From contig NZ_VPFD01000004.1 of NCBI RefSeq assembly GCF_008014745.1, positions 62,001-126,000 on the forward strand: DNA of 64,000 bases, written 5' to 3'. A program made the translations under genes and the position numbers. The stretch's first letter is position 1, and the number at the start of each line of letters is the position of its first letter. Origin of the DNA: Massilia arenae. GTDB lineage: Bacteria > Pseudomonadota > Gammaproteobacteria > Burkholderiales > Burkholderiaceae_D. Under the pieces are notes generated by a model. It had not been told where the DNA came from. It was given only the letters and a program-made list of their open reading frames with translations, and made no database searches. Of this stretch, positions 33,347 to 44,305 are shown piece after piece.

Positions 33347-34716
33347 TGCGCGGATCGTTGCAACAGCTGGTCGAAGCGATTCCGGGCGCACGCCTGGTCG
33401 GGCTTGACGCGTCCTTCGAAGGCGTGTCGACTGACAGCCGCAAGGTCGATGCCGGCGCGCTGTTCGTCGCGCTGGTGGGCGAGACCTTCGACGCCCATGA
33501 CTTCCTCGACCAGGTTGTCGCACGCGATGTCGCTGCGGTCGTGGTGTCGCGCCTGCCGGAAGGCTGGAACCTGCCGGCGATCGTGGTGCCTGACACGCTG
33601 GTGGCGCTGGGCCGCATCGCCCACGCCTGGCGTGCGCAGTTCGACATCCCGCTCATTGGTGTCACCGGCAGCAATGGCAAGACGACGGTCAAGGAAATGA
33701 TCGCATCCATCCTGGCCGCCGCAGTGGGAGAAGAAGCACGCTTGGCGACCCAGGGCAACCTGAATAACGAGATCGGTGTGCCATTGACCTTGTTCCGCCT
33801 GGATGCCTCGCACCGCGCGGCGGTGGTGGAGCTGGGCATGAACCATCCGGGCGAGATCGGCCGCCTGAGCGTGATCGCGACGCCGACCGTGGGCCTGGTG
33901 AACAACGCCCAGCGCGAGCACCAGGAATTCATGCACACCGTCGAAGCGGTGGCGCGCGAGAACGGTTCGGTGCTGCAGGCGCTGTCGAACGATGGCGTGG
34001 CCGTGTTCCCGGGCGACGATATTTATACGGACCTGTGGCGCGGCCTGGCCGCCTGCGAAGTCATCACCTTCGGCCTGTCGGACGCCTGCGACGTGCACGC
34101 GACCTATACCAGTAATGGTTTTGGCAGCGACCTGCAGGTCAGGGCGCGCGGCGCGCAATTCGGCATCGCGCTGGCCGCGGCCGGCGAACACAATGTGCGC
34201 AATGCGCTGGCGGCGATCGCGTGCGCGCTCGGCGCCGGCATCGAGCAGGCCGCCATTGTGCGCGGGCTGGAAGCCTTTGCCCCGGTCGGCGGTCGCCTGC
34301 AGCGCAAGACCGCTGCAAACGGCGCGACCGTCATCGACGACACCTATAACGCGAACCCCGATTCGATGCGGGCCGCGATCGACGTGCTGGCGGCATACCC
34401 GGCGCCGCGCATCCTGGTCGTGGGCGATATGGGCGAAGTCGGCGCGCAAGGAAAAGAGTTTCACGAAGAAATCGGTGCTTACGCAGCTACGCGTGGCATC
34501 GACACCGTGCTCGCGACGGGCGAGCTGGCGCGCCACCTGGTCGCGTCGGGAGCGCGGCATTACGAGCAGTTCGACGAATTATTGGCAGCACTGGATGAAA
34601 AACTGGGCGGCAATACCAATTCGACTGTGCTGGTGAAGGGCTCGCGTTTCATGAAGATGGAGCGCGTAGTCCAGCACCTGACCGGATCAACCACCATTGG
34701 CAAGGGCGCCCACTAA
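33346..34716 (+). CDS. murF: UDP-MurNAc-tripeptide:D-Ala-D-Ala ligase
   Basis: 456 residues. Mur-ligase domains in order: an N-terminal domain with [18 protein letters not shown], a central ATPase domain with [28 protein letters not shown] and [10 protein letters not shown], and a C-terminal domain with [20 protein letters not shown]. It attaches the D-Ala-D-Ala dipeptide to complete the pentapeptide precursor. The ATG shares one base with the murE stop, and GAGGA stands seven bases before it. Confidence 0.96.
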   Translation: MRGSLQQLVEAIPGARLVGLDASFEGVSTDSRKVDAGALFVALVGETFDAHDFLDQVVARDVAAVVVSRLPEGWNLPAIVVPDTLVALGRIAHAWRAQFDIPLIGVTGSNGKTTVKEMIASILAAAVGEEARLATQGNLNNEIGVPLTLFRLDASHRAAVVELGMNHPGEIGRLSVIATPTVGLVNNAQREHQEFMHTVEAVARENGSVLQALSNDGVAVFPGDDIYTDLWRGLAACEVITFGLSDACDVHATYTSNGFGSDLQVRARGAQFGIALAAAGEHNVRNALAAIACALGAGIEQAAIVRGLEAFAPVGGRLQRKTAANGATVIDDTYNANPDSMRAAIDVLAAYPAPRILVVGDMGEVGAQGKEFHEEIGAYAATRGIDTVLATGELARHLVASGARHYEQFDELLAALDEKLGGNTNSTVLVKGSRFMKMERVVQHLTGSTTIGKGAH

Positions 34717-34717
34717 T

Positions 34718-35887
34718 ATGCTTCTCTGGCTCGCACAATACTTCCAGGACTATATCGGTCCTCTACGCGTGTTCAACTACATCACGTTCCGCGCGGTGTT
34801 CGCCACCATCACCGCCATCACGATCGGCCTGGTCGCCGGCCCGATCGTCATCCGCAAGCTGACCGAACTGAAGGTCGGCCAGGCGGTGCGCACCTATGGT
34901 CCGCAAAGCCATCTGACCAAGCACGGCACCCCGACCATGGGCGGCGTGCTGGTGCTGATCGCGATCGGCGTCTCGACCCTGCTGTGGTGCGACCTGTCGA
35001 ACCGCCTGATCTGGCCGGTGCTGGTGGTGACCTTCGGCTTCGGCGCGGTGGGCTGGGTCGACGACTACCGCAAGGTGGTCTATAAAGACCCGGAAGGCAT
35101 GCGCTCGGGCGAGAAATACTTCTGGATGTCGCTGGTCGGCATCACGTCGGCGCTGTACCTGGCGTTCGCGCTGTCGGCCGCCTCGCCATGGGAAGCGATG
35201 GGACTGTTCTATGCATGGGTGCAGTCGGGCTTCTCGATGGACTTGCCGCCCAAGGCCGACCTGATCGTCCCGTTCTTCAAGAGCATCAGCTACCCGCTGG
35301 GCGTGTGGGGCTTCATCGCATTGACGTATTGCGTGATCGTCGGATCGTCCAACGCCGTCAACTTCACCGACGGCCTCGATGGCCTGGCCATCATGCCGAC
35401 CGTGATGGTGGGCGGCGCGCTGGGCCTGTTCGCCTACCTGACCGGCAGCGTGACGTTCTCCAAATACCTGCTGATCCCGTACATCCCGGGCGCGGGCGAG
35501 CTGTTGATCTTCTGCGGCGCGATGGCCGGCGCGGGCCTGGCCTTCCTGTGGTTTAACGCGCACCCGGCCCAGATGTTCATGGGCGACGTCGGCGCGCTGG
35601 CGCTGGGCGGCGCGCTCGGCACCATCGCCGTCATCGTGCGCCAGGAAATCGTGCTGTTCATCATGGGCGGCATCTTCGTGGCCGAGACCCTGTCGGTGAT
35701 CATCCAGGTCAGCTACTTTAAATACACCAAGAAGCGCTACGGCACCGGACGCCGTGTATTCCTGATGGCGCCACTGCACCACCATTTCGAACAAAAGGGC
35801 TGGAAGGAGACCAAGGTCGTGGTCCGCTTCTGGATCGTGACCATGGTGCTGATCCTGGTCGGTCTGTCGACGTTGAAACTGCGCTGA
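34718..35887 (+). CDS. mraY: Phospho-N-acetylmuramoyl-pentapeptide transferase MraY
   Basis: 389 residues with about ten membrane helices. Catalytic and Mg-binding motifs of the family are visible: [24 protein letters not shown] (paired Asp), [27 protein letters not shown] and the C-terminal [12 protein letters not shown]. It transfers phospho-MurNAc-pentapeptide onto undecaprenyl phosphate to make lipid I in the inner membrane. It starts one base after the murF stop. Confidence 0.97.
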   Translation: MLLWLAQYFQDYIGPLRVFNYITFRAVFATITAITIGLVAGPIVIRKLTELKVGQAVRTYGPQSHLTKHGTPTMGGVLVLIAIGVSTLLWCDLSNRLIWPVLVVTFGFGAVGWVDDYRKVVYKDPEGMRSGEKYFWMSLVGITSALYLAFALSAASPWEAMGLFYAWVQSGFSMDLPPKADLIVPFFKSISYPLGVWGFIALTYCVIVGSSNAVNFTDGLDGLAIMPTVMVGGALGLFAYLTGSVTFSKYLLIPYIPGAGELLIFCGAMAGAGLAFLWFNAHPAQMFMGDVGALALGGALGTIAVIVRQEIVLFIMGGIFVAETLSVIIQVSYFKYTKKRYGTGRRVFLMAPLHHHFEQKGWKETKVVVRFWIVTMVLILVGLSTLKLR

Positions 35888-35888
35888 G

Positions 35889-37385
35889 ATGAACTACGAC
35901 GGCAAACACGCATTGGTACTGGGCCTGGGTGAATCCGGGCTGGCGATGGCGCAATGGCTGGCGCGGGCCGGTGCACGCGTGCGCGTGGCCGATACGCGCG
36001 ATGCACCCCAGCGCCTGGCGGCGCTGCGCGCCGCCGTCGCGGATGCCGAATTCGTCGCGGGCGATTTCAATGCCGCGCTGCTCGATGGCGTCGACTTCGT
36101 CGCCGTCAGCCCTGGCCTGGCGCCGGACCGCGAGCTGGTCGACATCATCCCGGCCGCTGGCGAGCGCCGCGTGCCGGTGTGGGGCGAGATCGAATTGTTC
36201 GCGCAGGCGCTCGCGCACCTGCGTGAAACGAGCGGCTACACGCCGAAGGTCATCGCGATCACCGGCACCAACGGCAAGACCACGGTGACCAGCCTGACCG
36301 GCCTGCTGTGCCGCCGCGCGGGCCTGACCACGCGCGTGGCCGGCAATATCAGCCCGGCCGCGCTGGACGTGCTGCGCGAGGTGATCGATGCCAACGAGCT
36401 GCCGCAGGCCTGGGTGCTGGAACTGTCCAGCTTCCAGCTGCACACCACCTTCAGCCTGCAGGCCGACGCCGCCACGGTGCTGAACTTGAGCCAGGACCAC
36501 CTGGACTGGCACGGCAGCATGGACGCCTATGCGGCGGACAAGGCGCGCATCTTCGGCGCCGACACGGTGCGCGTGCTGAACCGCGACGATGCGCGCGTGA
36601 TGCGCATGACGGCGGTCGATACTCCTTCATACACCTTCGGCACCGGCGAGCCGGTGGACGCCAACAGCTTCGGCCTGCTCGAAGAGCGCGGCATGTTGTG
36701 GCTGGCCAATGCCGTGCCGGGTGAAGAGATCGAGAAGAAACGCAAGAAAGGCGAAGTGGCCGAGCCAGTGGACGCCATCGTCAACCGCCTGATGCCGGCC
36801 GATGCGCTGAAGATTCGCGGTCTGCACAACGCGTCGAACGCGCTGGCCGCGCTGGCCCTGTGCCGCGCCTGCGGCCTGCCGCTGGCGCCGCTGTTGCATG
36901 GTCTGCGCGAGTACGCGGGTGAGCCGCACCGGGTCGAACTGGTCGCCACCATCGACGGCGTCGACTACTACGACGACAGCAAGGGCACCAATGTCGGCGC
37001 CACCGTGGCCGCCTTGACCGGCCTGGGCAAGGCCTTCACCGGCGCCGACCAGCAAATCCTGCTGATCGCCGGCGGCGACGGCAAGGGCCAGGACTTTTCG
37101 CCGCTGGCGCATCCGGTCGCGGATCATGTGCGCGCCGTGCTGCTGATCGGCCGCGATGCGCCGGCCGTGCGGGCCGCCATCGAGCCGACCGGCGTCCCGG
37201 CCTTCGACCTGGACGACCTGCCGCAGGCGGTGCGCCGCGCCGCGGGTCTCGCGCGCGCCGGCGATGCCGTGCTGCTGTCGCCGGCCTGCGCCAGCCTCGA
37301 CATGTTCACCAATTACGCGCACCGCGCGCAGGTGTTCGTCGAGACGGTGCGCGAGATCGCGCTGGACAAGGGACAGGAGATCTGA
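35889..37385 (+). CDS. murD: UDP-MurNAc-L-alanine:D-glutamate ligase
   Basis: 498 residues. An N-terminal Rossmann-like domain ([20 protein letters not shown]) is followed by the ATPase motif [26 protein letters not shown], a DHLDWHG segment and the C-terminal [11 protein letters not shown]. It is about 60 residues longer than E. coli MurD. Part of the extra length is a Lys/Glu-rich insertion near residues 275-300 ([17 protein letters not shown]) before the third domain. The stop shares one base with the ftsW start. Confidence 0.95.
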   Translation: MNYDGKHALVLGLGESGLAMAQWLARAGARVRVADTRDAPQRLAALRAAVADAEFVAGDFNAALLDGVDFVAVSPGLAPDRELVDIIPAAGERRVPVWGEIELFAQALAHLRETSGYTPKVIAITGTNGKTTVTSLTGLLCRRAGLTTRVAGNISPAALDVLREVIDANELPQAWVLELSSFQLHTTFSLQADAATVLNLSQDHLDWHGSMDAYAADKARIFGADTVRVLNRDDARVMRMTAVDTPSYTFGTGEPVDANSFGLLEERGMLWLANAVPGEEIEKKRKKGEVAEPVDAIVNRLMPADALKIRGLHNASNALAALALCRACGLPLAPLLHGLREYAGEPHRVELVATIDGVDYYDDSKGTNVGATVAALTGLGKAFTGADQQILLIAGGDGKGQDFSPLAHPVADHVRAVLLIGRDAPAVRAAIEPTGVPAFDLDDLPQAVRRAAGLARAGDAVLLSPACASLDMFTNYAHRAQVFVETVREIALDKGQEI

Positions 37386-38602
37386 TGGCCTTCCAGCTTC
37401 CGTTCAAGTTCTCCGGCCTTGCTTCCGACGCCACCGTCGACGGCCGCAGCAAGCCGTCGAAGATGATGGACTACGACCAGCCGCTGGTCTGGGTCACCTT
37501 GCTGCTGATGCTGCTCGGGATGGTGATGGTGTATTCGGCCTCGATCGCGCTGCCCGATTCGCCCAAGTTCCGCTACCTGGAAGACCGTAACGAATACTTC
37601 CTGTACCGCCAGGCGATGTACATCATCGTCTCGATGGTCGCGGCCGCGGTGGTGTTCCGGATTCCGATCGCGGTGTGGCAGAAATACGCGCCGATGCTGT
37701 TCATCGGCACCCTGGTCATGCTGGTGCTGGTCCTGATCCCGGGCCTGGGCGTGTCGGTCAACGGCGCGCGGCGCTGGCTGTCGCTGAAAGTCATGAACCT
37801 GCAGCCGTCCGAGATCATGAAGATCGCGGTGGTGCTGTACGCGGCCGACTTCACGGTGAGGAAGCAAGAATACATGCACAAGCTCACGAAAGGCTTCTTG
37901 CCGATGATGGTCGCGATCGGCCTGGTCGGCGCCTTGCTGCTGCTCGAGCCCGACCTGGGCGCCTTCGGCGTGATCGTCTGCATCGCCATGGGCATCCTGT
38001 TCCTGGGCGGGATCAATATCGTCTGGTTCGGCGGCATCGGCGCGCTGCTGGTGGTGATCTTCAGCGCGATCATCGCGCTGTCGCCATTCCGCCGCGCGCG
38101 CATGTTCGCCTACCTCGACCCGTGGGAAGAGGGCAATGCGCTGGACAAGGCCTATCAGTTGACGCACTCCCTGATCGCCTTCGGGCGCGGCGAATTCTTC
38201 GGCGTGGGCCTTGGCGCCTCGGTCGAGAAGCTGCACTACCTGCCGGAGGCGCACACCGACTTCATCATGGCCGTGATCGGCGAAGAGCTGGGCCTGGTCG
38301 GCGTGCTGGTGGTGGTGGCCATGTTCTACTGGCTGGTCAAGCGCGCCTTCGATATCGGCCGCCAGGCGATCGCGCTGGACCAGACCTTCGCCGGCCTGGC
38401 CGCGAAGGGCATCGGCATCTGGATCGGCGTGCAGACCTTCATCAATATGGGCGTGAACCTGGGCCTGTTGCCGACCAAGGGCCTGACCCTGCCTTTGATG
38501 AGCTTTGGCGGCTCGGGCGTCATGTTCAACTGCATCGGCCTGGCGATCCTGCTGCGGATCGATTACGAAAACCGGGTGCGGATGCGCGGAGGCAGGACAT
38601 GA
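37385..38602 (+). CDS. ftsW: Septal peptidoglycan glycosyltransferase FtsW
   Basis: 405 residues. A cytoplasmic N-terminal tail of about 35 residues is followed by ten membrane helices of the SEDS family. The conserved loop after helix 7 ([20 protein letters not shown]) contains the catalytic-site region, and [20 protein letters not shown] closes the fold. With FtsI it polymerises lipid II at the septum. It overlaps murD by one base and murG by four. Confidence 0.96.
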   Translation: MAFQLPFKFSGLASDATVDGRSKPSKMMDYDQPLVWVTLLLMLLGMVMVYSASIALPDSPKFRYLEDRNEYFLYRQAMYIIVSMVAAAVVFRIPIAVWQKYAPMLFIGTLVMLVLVLIPGLGVSVNGARRWLSLKVMNLQPSEIMKIAVVLYAADFTVRKQEYMHKLTKGFLPMMVAIGLVGALLLLEPDLGAFGVIVCIAMGILFLGGINIVWFGGIGALLVVIFSAIIALSPFRRARMFAYLDPWEEGNALDKAYQLTHSLIAFGRGEFFGVGLGASVEKLHYLPEAHTDFIMAVIGEELGLVGVLVVVAMFYWLVKRAFDIGRQAIALDQTFAGLAAKGIGIWIGVQTFINMGVNLGLLPTKGLTLPLMSFGGSGVMFNCIGLAILLRIDYENRVRMRGGRT

Positions 38603-39687
38603 CCAAGCGTTTGATGATCATGGCTGCAGGAACGGGTGGCCACATCTTCCCCGGCATCGCGATCGCGCAGACCATGCGCGCGCGCGGCTGGGAAGTGAGC
38701 TGGCTCGGTACCGCCCACGGCATGGAAACGGATCTGGTGCCGAAGGCCGGCATCCCGATGGACACCATCGACTTCGCCGGCCTGCGCGGCAAGGGCCTGG
38801 CCCACACCGTCAAGGGCGCCTTCAAGATGGTGGCCAGTTTCATTACCTGCCGCCGCTATCTTGGCAACCGTCGTCCCGACGTGGTGCTGGGCATGGGCGG
38901 CTACGTCACCGTCCCGGGCGGCATGATGGCGCGTTCGCGCGGCATCCCGCTGGCGCTGGTGAACGCCGACGCCGCACTGCTGTTGTCGAACAAGACGCTG
39001 GCGCCGGTCGCGCAGCGTGTGCTGTTCGGCTTCCCGGCCGATTTCGGCAAGGCGGCCGGCAAGGCGGTGGTCACCGGCAACCCGGTGCGCCAGCAGATCC
39101 TCGACCTGCCGGGACCTGGCGAACGCTTCGCCGGCCGCAGCGGCCCCTTGCGTGTGCTGGTCGTGGGCGGCAGCCTGGGGGCGAAGGTCCTGAACGACAG
39201 CGTGCCGGCGGCCCTGGCCCTGATCGACCCGGCCACCCGTCCGATCGTGACCCACCAGTCGGGCAAGAAGAATATCGATGCGCTGCGCGCGTCTTATTTG
39301 CAGGCTGGTGTCAACGCAAACGTGGTCGACTTCATTGATGACATGGCCGCGGCTTATGCGAACGCCGACCTGGTGATCTGCCGCGCCGGCGCGATCACGG
39401 TGTCGGAGCTGACGGCGGCCGGCGTGGCCAGCGTGCTGGTGCCCTTCGTCGCCAGCACCACCAGCCACCAGCGAGACAACGCGGTGTGGATGGACAAGCA
39501 GGGCGCGGCTTGCTACCAACCGCAGGGTGAACTCAATCCGCAGCGGCTGGCGAGCCTGCTGCAAGACACGACGCGCGAGCGTTGCCTGGCGATGGCGCAG
39601 GCGGCATATGGCGTGGGCAAGCGCGACGCCAACGAGGCGATCGCGCAAGAACTGGAAACATTGGCAGAAGCGGGCAGGGCAAGTTAA
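38599..39687 (+). CDS. murG: UDP-GlcNAc:lipid I N-acetylglucosaminyltransferase MurG
   Basis: 362 residues. The N-terminal GT-B domain opens with [19 protein letters not shown] (the glycine-rich lipid I loop). Then come [28 protein letters not shown] and the UDP-binding segment [19 protein letters not shown], with [14 protein letters not shown]. It makes lipid II on the cytoplasmic face of the membrane. The ATG overlaps the ftsW stop (ATGA). Confidence 0.96.
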   Translation: MTKRLMIMAAGTGGHIFPGIAIAQTMRARGWEVSWLGTAHGMETDLVPKAGIPMDTIDFAGLRGKGLAHTVKGAFKMVASFITCRRYLGNRRPDVVLGMGGYVTVPGGMMARSRGIPLALVNADAALLLSNKTLAPVAQRVLFGFPADFGKAAGKAVVTGNPVRQQILDLPGPGERFAGRSGPLRVLVVGGSLGAKVLNDSVPAALALIDPATRPIVTHQSGKKNIDALRASYLQAGVNANVVDFIDDMAAAYANADLVICRAGAITVSELTAAGVASVLVPFVASTTSHQRDNAVWMDKQGAACYQPQGELNPQRLASLLQDTTRERCLAMAQAAYGVGKRDANEAIAQELETLAEAGRAS

Positions 39688-41076
39688 ATGAAACACAAGA
39701 TCAAGAACATCCACTTCGTGGGCATCGGCGGCAGCGGCATGAGCGGCATCGCCGAGGTGCTGCTCAATCTCGGCTACCAGGTGTCCGGCTCGGACCTGGG
39801 CAGCAATGCTGCCACCCAGCGCCTGGCCGGCCTGGGCGCGACCGTCCACCTCGGCCACCTGGCCGACAATGTGAGCGGCGCCGACGTCGTCGTGACCTCG
39901 ACCGCCGTGAATGAAGCCAATCCCGAGGTGATCGCCGCGCGCTCGAGCAAGATTCCTATCGTGCCGCGCGCGATCATGCTGGGCGAACTGATGCGCCTGA
40001 AGCGCGGCATCGCGATTGCCGGCACCCATGGCAAGACCACCACCACCAGCCTGGTGGCGTCGGTGCTGGCCGCCGGCGGACTGGACCCGACTTTCGTCAT
40101 CGGCGGACGCCTGACGGCGGCCGGCGCCAACGCGGCCCTGGGCAGCGGCGAATACATCGTGGCCGAAGCCGACGAGTCGGACGCCTCGTTCCTGAACCTG
40201 TCGCCGATGATCGAAGTCATCACCAACATCGACGCCGACCACATGGACACCTACGAACACGACTTCGAGAAACTGAAGGCCGCGTTCGTGAACTTCACGC
40301 ACCGCATGCCGTTCTACGGCCGTGTGATGCTGTGCATCGACGACGCTCACGTGCGCTCGATCCTGCCGCAGGTGACCAAGCCGGTCACCACCTATGGCTT
40401 CTGCGAGGAAGCCGAAGTGCGCGCGCTGGACGCCTATGCCGAAGGCACGCAGATGCATTTCACGGTGCGCCAGGAAGGCTATCCGGATACCAAGTTCGTG
40501 CTGAACCAGCCCGGCATGCACAATGTGCTCAATGCCTGCTCGGCGATCGCGATCGCGCGCGAGATCGGCATCGAGGACGCCGCCACCGCCCAGGGCCTGC
40601 TGGAATTTGGCGGCGTCGGCCGCCGCTTCACCCGCTACGGCGAAGTGCCGCTGGCGGCCGGCGGCAGCTTCACCCTGGTCGACGACTTCGGTCACCACCC
40701 GGTCGAGACCGAGGTGACCCTGGCCGCCGCGCGCGCCGCCTATCCGGGCCGGCGCCTGGTGCTGGCCTTCCAGCCGCACCGGTTCAGCCGCACGCGCGAC
40801 CTGTTCGAAGACTTCGTGAAGGTGCTGGCCACCCCCGACGTGCTGCTGCTGGCCGAGGTGTATCCGGCCGGCGAGGCGCCGATCGTGGCCGCCGACGGCC
40901 GCGCGCTGGCGCGCGCGCTGCGCACCGCCGGCAAGACGGAACCGATTTTCGTGGAGGCGATTGCCGATATGCCGGCCGCCATCCTCAATGTGGCGCGCGA
41001 CGGCGACGTCGTGCTGACCATGGGCGCCGGCTCGATCAGCGGCGTGCCCAACCAACTGACCAATGCAAAAGGCTAA
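39688..41076 (+). CDS. murC: UDP-N-acetylmuramate:L-alanine ligase
   Basis: 462 residues. [20 protein letters not shown] at the N-terminus, ATPase motif [42 protein letters not shown] and C-terminal [10 protein letters not shown] are all typical of MurC. It adds the first amino acid to UDP-MurNAc. The start codon follows the murG stop directly with no spacer. Confidence 0.97.
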   Translation: MKHKIKNIHFVGIGGSGMSGIAEVLLNLGYQVSGSDLGSNAATQRLAGLGATVHLGHLADNVSGADVVVTSTAVNEANPEVIAARSSKIPIVPRAIMLGELMRLKRGIAIAGTHGKTTTTSLVASVLAAGGLDPTFVIGGRLTAAGANAALGSGEYIVAEADESDASFLNLSPMIEVITNIDADHMDTYEHDFEKLKAAFVNFTHRMPFYGRVMLCIDDAHVRSILPQVTKPVTTYGFCEEAEVRALDAYAEGTQMHFTVRQEGYPDTKFVLNQPGMHNVLNACSAIAIAREIGIEDAATAQGLLEFGGVGRRFTRYGEVPLAAGGSFTLVDDFGHHPVETEVTLAAARAAYPGRRLVLAFQPHRFSRTRDLFEDFVKVLATPDVLLLAEVYPAGEAPIVAADGRALARALRTAGKTEPIFVEAIADMPAAILNVARDGDVVLTMGAGSISGVPNQLTNAKG

Positions 41077-41080
41077 CATC

Positions 41081-42052
41081 GTGACCACCACTCCTACCCT
41101 TGATGCAGCCGCTTTCGGCAAGGTCGGCGTGCTGTTCGGCGGACGCTCCGCCGAGCGCGAGATCTCGCTCATTTCCGGCAACGGCGTGCTGCAGGCCCTG
41201 AAAAGCCGCGGCATCGACGCCCATGCCTTCGACCCGGGCACGCAAAGCCTGGCCGACCTGGCCGCGCAACAATTCGATCGCGTGTTCATCGCGCTGCACG
41301 GCCGCTACGGCGAAGACGGCAGCCTGCAGGGCGCCCTCGAACTGCTGGGCATTCCCTACACCGGCAGCGGCGTGATGGCGTCCAGCGTCGGCATGGACAA
41401 GATCACCACCAAGAAGATCTGGCTGCAGGAGAACGTGCCGACCCCGCGCTACGTGACCATCGATGCGGACACCGACCTGGATGCGGTGGTGGCCGGCCTG
41501 GGCCTGCCGCTGATCGTCAAGCCGCCGCTCGAAGGCTCCAGCATCGGCATCACCAAGGTCACGCAAGCCGACCAGTTGAAGGAAGCGGTCGCGCTGGTGA
41601 CCAGCATGGACGAGGCGGTGCTGGCCGAGGAATTCGTCACCGGCCGCGAATTCACCGTCGCCGTGCTGGGGCAGGGCGCCAGCGCCCGTGCGCTGCCGAT
41701 CGTCGAGATCGTGGCCCCGGAAGGCAAATACGACTACCAAAACAAGTACTTCACCGACGACACCGTGTATCACTGCCCGGCGCCGCTGCCGGAAGAGCTG
41801 ACCCACGAGATCCAGCACCATGCGGTAAACGCCTACCGCGCCCTGGGTTGCGAGGGCTGGGGCCGGGTCGACGTGCTGGTGCGCGAAAGCGATATGCGTC
41901 CCTTCCTGCTGGAGGTGAACACCTCGCCCGGCATGACGACCCATTCGCTGGTGCCGATGGCGGCGCGCGCGGTCGGCATCCCGTATGAAGACCTGTGCGT
42001 CGAGATCCTGCGTTCGGCGCGGCTCAAGATGGGCCAGAAGGCTAAAGGATAA
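41081..42052 (+). CDS. ddlB: D-alanine:D-alanine ligase B
   Basis: 323 residues from the GTG at 41081, which has AAAAGG eight bases upstream. An ATG at 41063, inside murC, would add six residues but has no ribosome site. ATP-grasp motifs are clear: KVGVLFGGRSAEREISLISG, ALHGRYGEDGSLQGALELLG, PLIVKPPLEGSSIGITKV and FLLEVNTSPGMTTHSLVP. It makes the D-Ala-D-Ala dipeptide used by MurF. Confidence 0.95.
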   Translation: MTTTPTLDAAAFGKVGVLFGGRSAEREISLISGNGVLQALKSRGIDAHAFDPGTQSLADLAAQQFDRVFIALHGRYGEDGSLQGALELLGIPYTGSGVMASSVGMDKITTKKIWLQENVPTPRYVTIDADTDLDAVVAGLGLPLIVKPPLEGSSIGITKVTQADQLKEAVALVTSMDEAVLAEEFVTGREFTVAVLGQGASARALPIVEIVAPEGKYDYQNKYFTDDTVYHCPAPLPEELTHEIQHHAVNAYRALGCEGWGRVDVLVRESDMRPFLLEVNTSPGMTTHSLVPMAARAVGIPYEDLCVEILRSARLKMGQKAKG

Positions 42053-42058
42053 ATCCAG

Positions 42059-42898
42059 ATGTGGCATGACGTCCGGGCCCTCAACGCGACCGCCAGTTTC
42101 ATGACGGCGGTGACGGTGCTCGCCGCCCTGATCTCGGGCGTGTGGTGGCTGTCGCAGCGCCCGATGTTCTCGCTCGGCTCGGTGACAGTGGAGAGCATGT
42201 ACGGGATCGAGTTGAAGCACGTGAATGAACTCACCGTGCGCAACGGCGTGCTCGGCAAGATTCGCGGCAACTTCTTCACCGCCGACCTGGAACAGGTGCG
42301 CGCGACTTTCGAGACCGTGCCCTGGGTGCGCCGCGCCACCGTGCGCCGCGAGTGGCCCAATGCGCTGGTGGTCGAGGTCGAGGAACACGAGGCCCTCGGC
42401 ACCTGGGGCGAGGATGGCCGCCTGTTGTCGGTGAAGGGCGACGTGTTCACCGCCAACGTGGCCGAGACCGAGGATGAACAGGCGTTGCCGGCCTTCGACG
42501 GTCCGGTCGGCAGCGAAAAGGAAGTGCTGGCCCGCTTCAACGAACTGCGCACGGCGTTCGCGCAGGTGGAGCTGGTGCCGCAGGAGCTGTCGCTGTCCAA
42601 CCGGTATGCCTGGACCGTAAGGCTGGACAACGGCATGAGCGTCGCACTGGGACGCGAGCAGGATCGCAACACGCTGAGAAAACGCGTGCAGCGCCTGGTC
42701 GGCGTCTATCCGCAGCTGGTCGCCCGGCTGCAGGAGGGCCGTATCGACACCATCGATATGCGCTATCCGAACGGACTGGCCCTGTCGTCGGCGGCACTGA
42801 CCGTGCCGCTCGATGCGACGAAGCCGGTCAAGGCGGCGAAGAAGCCCAAGGAATCACCCAAACATGCAACACCCAATAAAACAACCAAGCAAATCTGA
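42059..42898 (+). CDS. ftsQ: Cell division protein FtsQ
   Basis: 279 residues. A short cytoplasmic part and one membrane helix (TASFMTAVTVLAALISGVWW) precede a POTRA domain beginning FSLGSVTVESMYGIELKHVN and a beta domain with VPWVRRATVRREWPNALVVE. The last 25 residues are an unusual Lys/Pro-rich tail. FtsQ joins FtsL and FtsB and recruits later septal proteins. It lies seven bases after ddlB and 15 before ftsA. Confidence 0.94.
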   Translation: MWHDVRALNATASFMTAVTVLAALISGVWWLSQRPMFSLGSVTVESMYGIELKHVNELTVRNGVLGKIRGNFFTADLEQVRATFETVPWVRRATVRREWPNALVVEVEEHEALGTWGEDGRLLSVKGDVFTANVAETEDEQALPAFDGPVGSEKEVLARFNELRTAFAQVELVPQELSLSNRYAWTVRLDNGMSVALGREQDRNTLRKRVQRLVGVYPQLVARLQEGRIDTIDMRYPNGLALSSAALTVPLDATKPVKAAKKPKESPKHATPNKTTKQI

Positions 42899-42913
42899 AG
42901 CAGGCGAACAGCA

Positions 42914-44146
42914 ATGACAAAAGACGCGAAAAACCTGATCGTCGGCCTCGACATCGGCACCTCCAAGGTGGTGGCCGTGGTCGCCGAGGTGATGTCCGAC
43001 GGACGCCACGAGGTGATCGGGCTGGGTCAGCACGAGTCGAAAGGATTGAAGAAGGGCGTGGTCGTCAATATCGAGGCCACGGTCGAATCGATCCAGCGCG
43101 CGCTCGAGGAAGCCGAGCTGATGGCGGACTGCAAGATCCGCAACGTCTACGCTGGCATCGCCGGCAGCCATATCCGCTCGTTCAATTCGAGCGGGATGGT
43201 GGCGATCAAGGACAAGGAAGTGACGGCCACCGACGTGGCGCGCGTGATCGAGACCGCCAAGGCGGTCAACATCCCGACCGACCAGCAATTGCTGCACACG
43301 GTGCCGCAGGAATTCATCGTCGACAACCAGGAAGACGTGCGCGAGCCGATCGGCATGAGCGGCATTCGACTGGAAGTACGGGTGCACATCGTCACCGGTG
43401 CGGTGTCTGCGGTGCAAAATATTGTAAAGTGCGTGCGCCGTTGCGGGCTCGAGGTCTCGGACCTGATCCTGCAGCCGATGGCGTCCGCCGACGCGGTGCT
43501 GACGGTCGACGAAAAAGAACTGGGCGTGGTCCTGATCGACATCGGCGGCGGCACCACCGACATCGCGGTGTTCTCGGACGGCGCGATCCGCCATACGGCG
43601 GTCATCCCGATCGCCGGCGACCAGATTACCAGTGACATCGCAATGGCCTTGCGCACTCCGACCGGCGAGGCGGAGGACATCAAGATCCGCTACGGCGTGG
43701 CCAAGCAGGTATTGGCCGATCCGGGCGAGACACTCGAAGTGCCAGGTCTCGGCGACCGCGGCCCACGCGCATTGTCGCGCCAGGCCCTCGCAGCCGTGAT
43801 CGAGCCTCGGGTGGAAGAACTGTTCGCCATGGTCCACCAGGCCGTGCGCGAATCCGGCTACGAAGGCGTGCTGTCCTCGGGCATCGTGCTGACGGGCGGC
43901 AGCTCGATCATGCCGGGCATGATCGAGATGGCGGAAGACATCTTCCTCAAGCCGGCGCGCCTCGGCACGCCGGACTACCGCGGCCAGCTGGCCGACGTGG
44001 TGCGCAGCCCGCGCTATGCGACGGTGCTCGGCCTGCTGCTCGAAGCGAAGAAACAGTACCTGCGCGGGCATATCGTCACGCGCCAGGACGGCTCGGTGAA
44101 GGCAGTCTGGCAACGAATGAAGGAGTGGATCGCTGGGAACTTCTGA
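42914..44146 (+). CDS. ftsA: Cell division protein FtsA
   Basis: 410 residues, actin-like. The nucleotide site is formed by LIVGLDIGTSKVVAVVAEV, then IDIGGGTTDIAVFSDGAI and SSGIVLTGGSSIMPGMIEMA. The C-terminal amphipathic helix that tethers FtsA to the membrane is present (VWQRMKEWIAGNF). FtsA anchors FtsZ filaments to the inner membrane and recruits later division proteins. A gap of 159 bases follows before ftsZ. Confidence 0.97.
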   Translation: MTKDAKNLIVGLDIGTSKVVAVVAEVMSDGRHEVIGLGQHESKGLKKGVVVNIEATVESIQRALEEAELMADCKIRNVYAGIAGSHIRSFNSSGMVAIKDKEVTATDVARVIETAKAVNIPTDQQLLHTVPQEFIVDNQEDVREPIGMSGIRLEVRVHIVTGAVSAVQNIVKCVRRCGLEVSDLILQPMASADAVLTVDEKELGVVLIDIGGGTTDIAVFSDGAIRHTAVIPIAGDQITSDIAMALRTPTGEAEDIKIRYGVAKQVLADPGETLEVPGLGDRGPRALSRQALAAVIEPRVEELFAMVHQAVRESGYEGVLSSGIVLTGGSSIMPGMIEMAEDIFLKPARLGTPDYRGQLADVVRSPRYATVLGLLLEAKKQYLRGHIVTRQDGSVKAVWQRMKEWIAGNF

Positions 44147-44217
44147 TTCAGCCACAAATAAAGCACTTGGTAACAAATTAGGTAGCGAAAATTCATCACG
44201 GGTTACAAGTTTTTACA

Positions 44218-44223
44218 TACAAT
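44218..44223 (+). promoter_or_regulatory. Possible -10 element for ftsZ
   Basis: TACAAT in the AT-rich 159-base gap between ftsA and ftsZ, about 80 bases ahead of the start codon. No acceptable -35 at 16-18 bases is visible, so this is a weak call; the gap's length alone suggests a separate ftsZ promoter. Confidence 0.3.
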
Positions 44224-44305
44224 CGCAGTTACCGGTTTGAGGCAGCGAACCAGCAACGCCAAGGCCTCTTCCCTGGAACCGCATTCTGAGAATAGGGAGT
44301 TCATC

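Noticed and set aside
38563..41289. Open frame of about 900 codons antisense to murG-murC-ddlB
   Set aside because: Same reason: composition-driven shadow of three certain genes.
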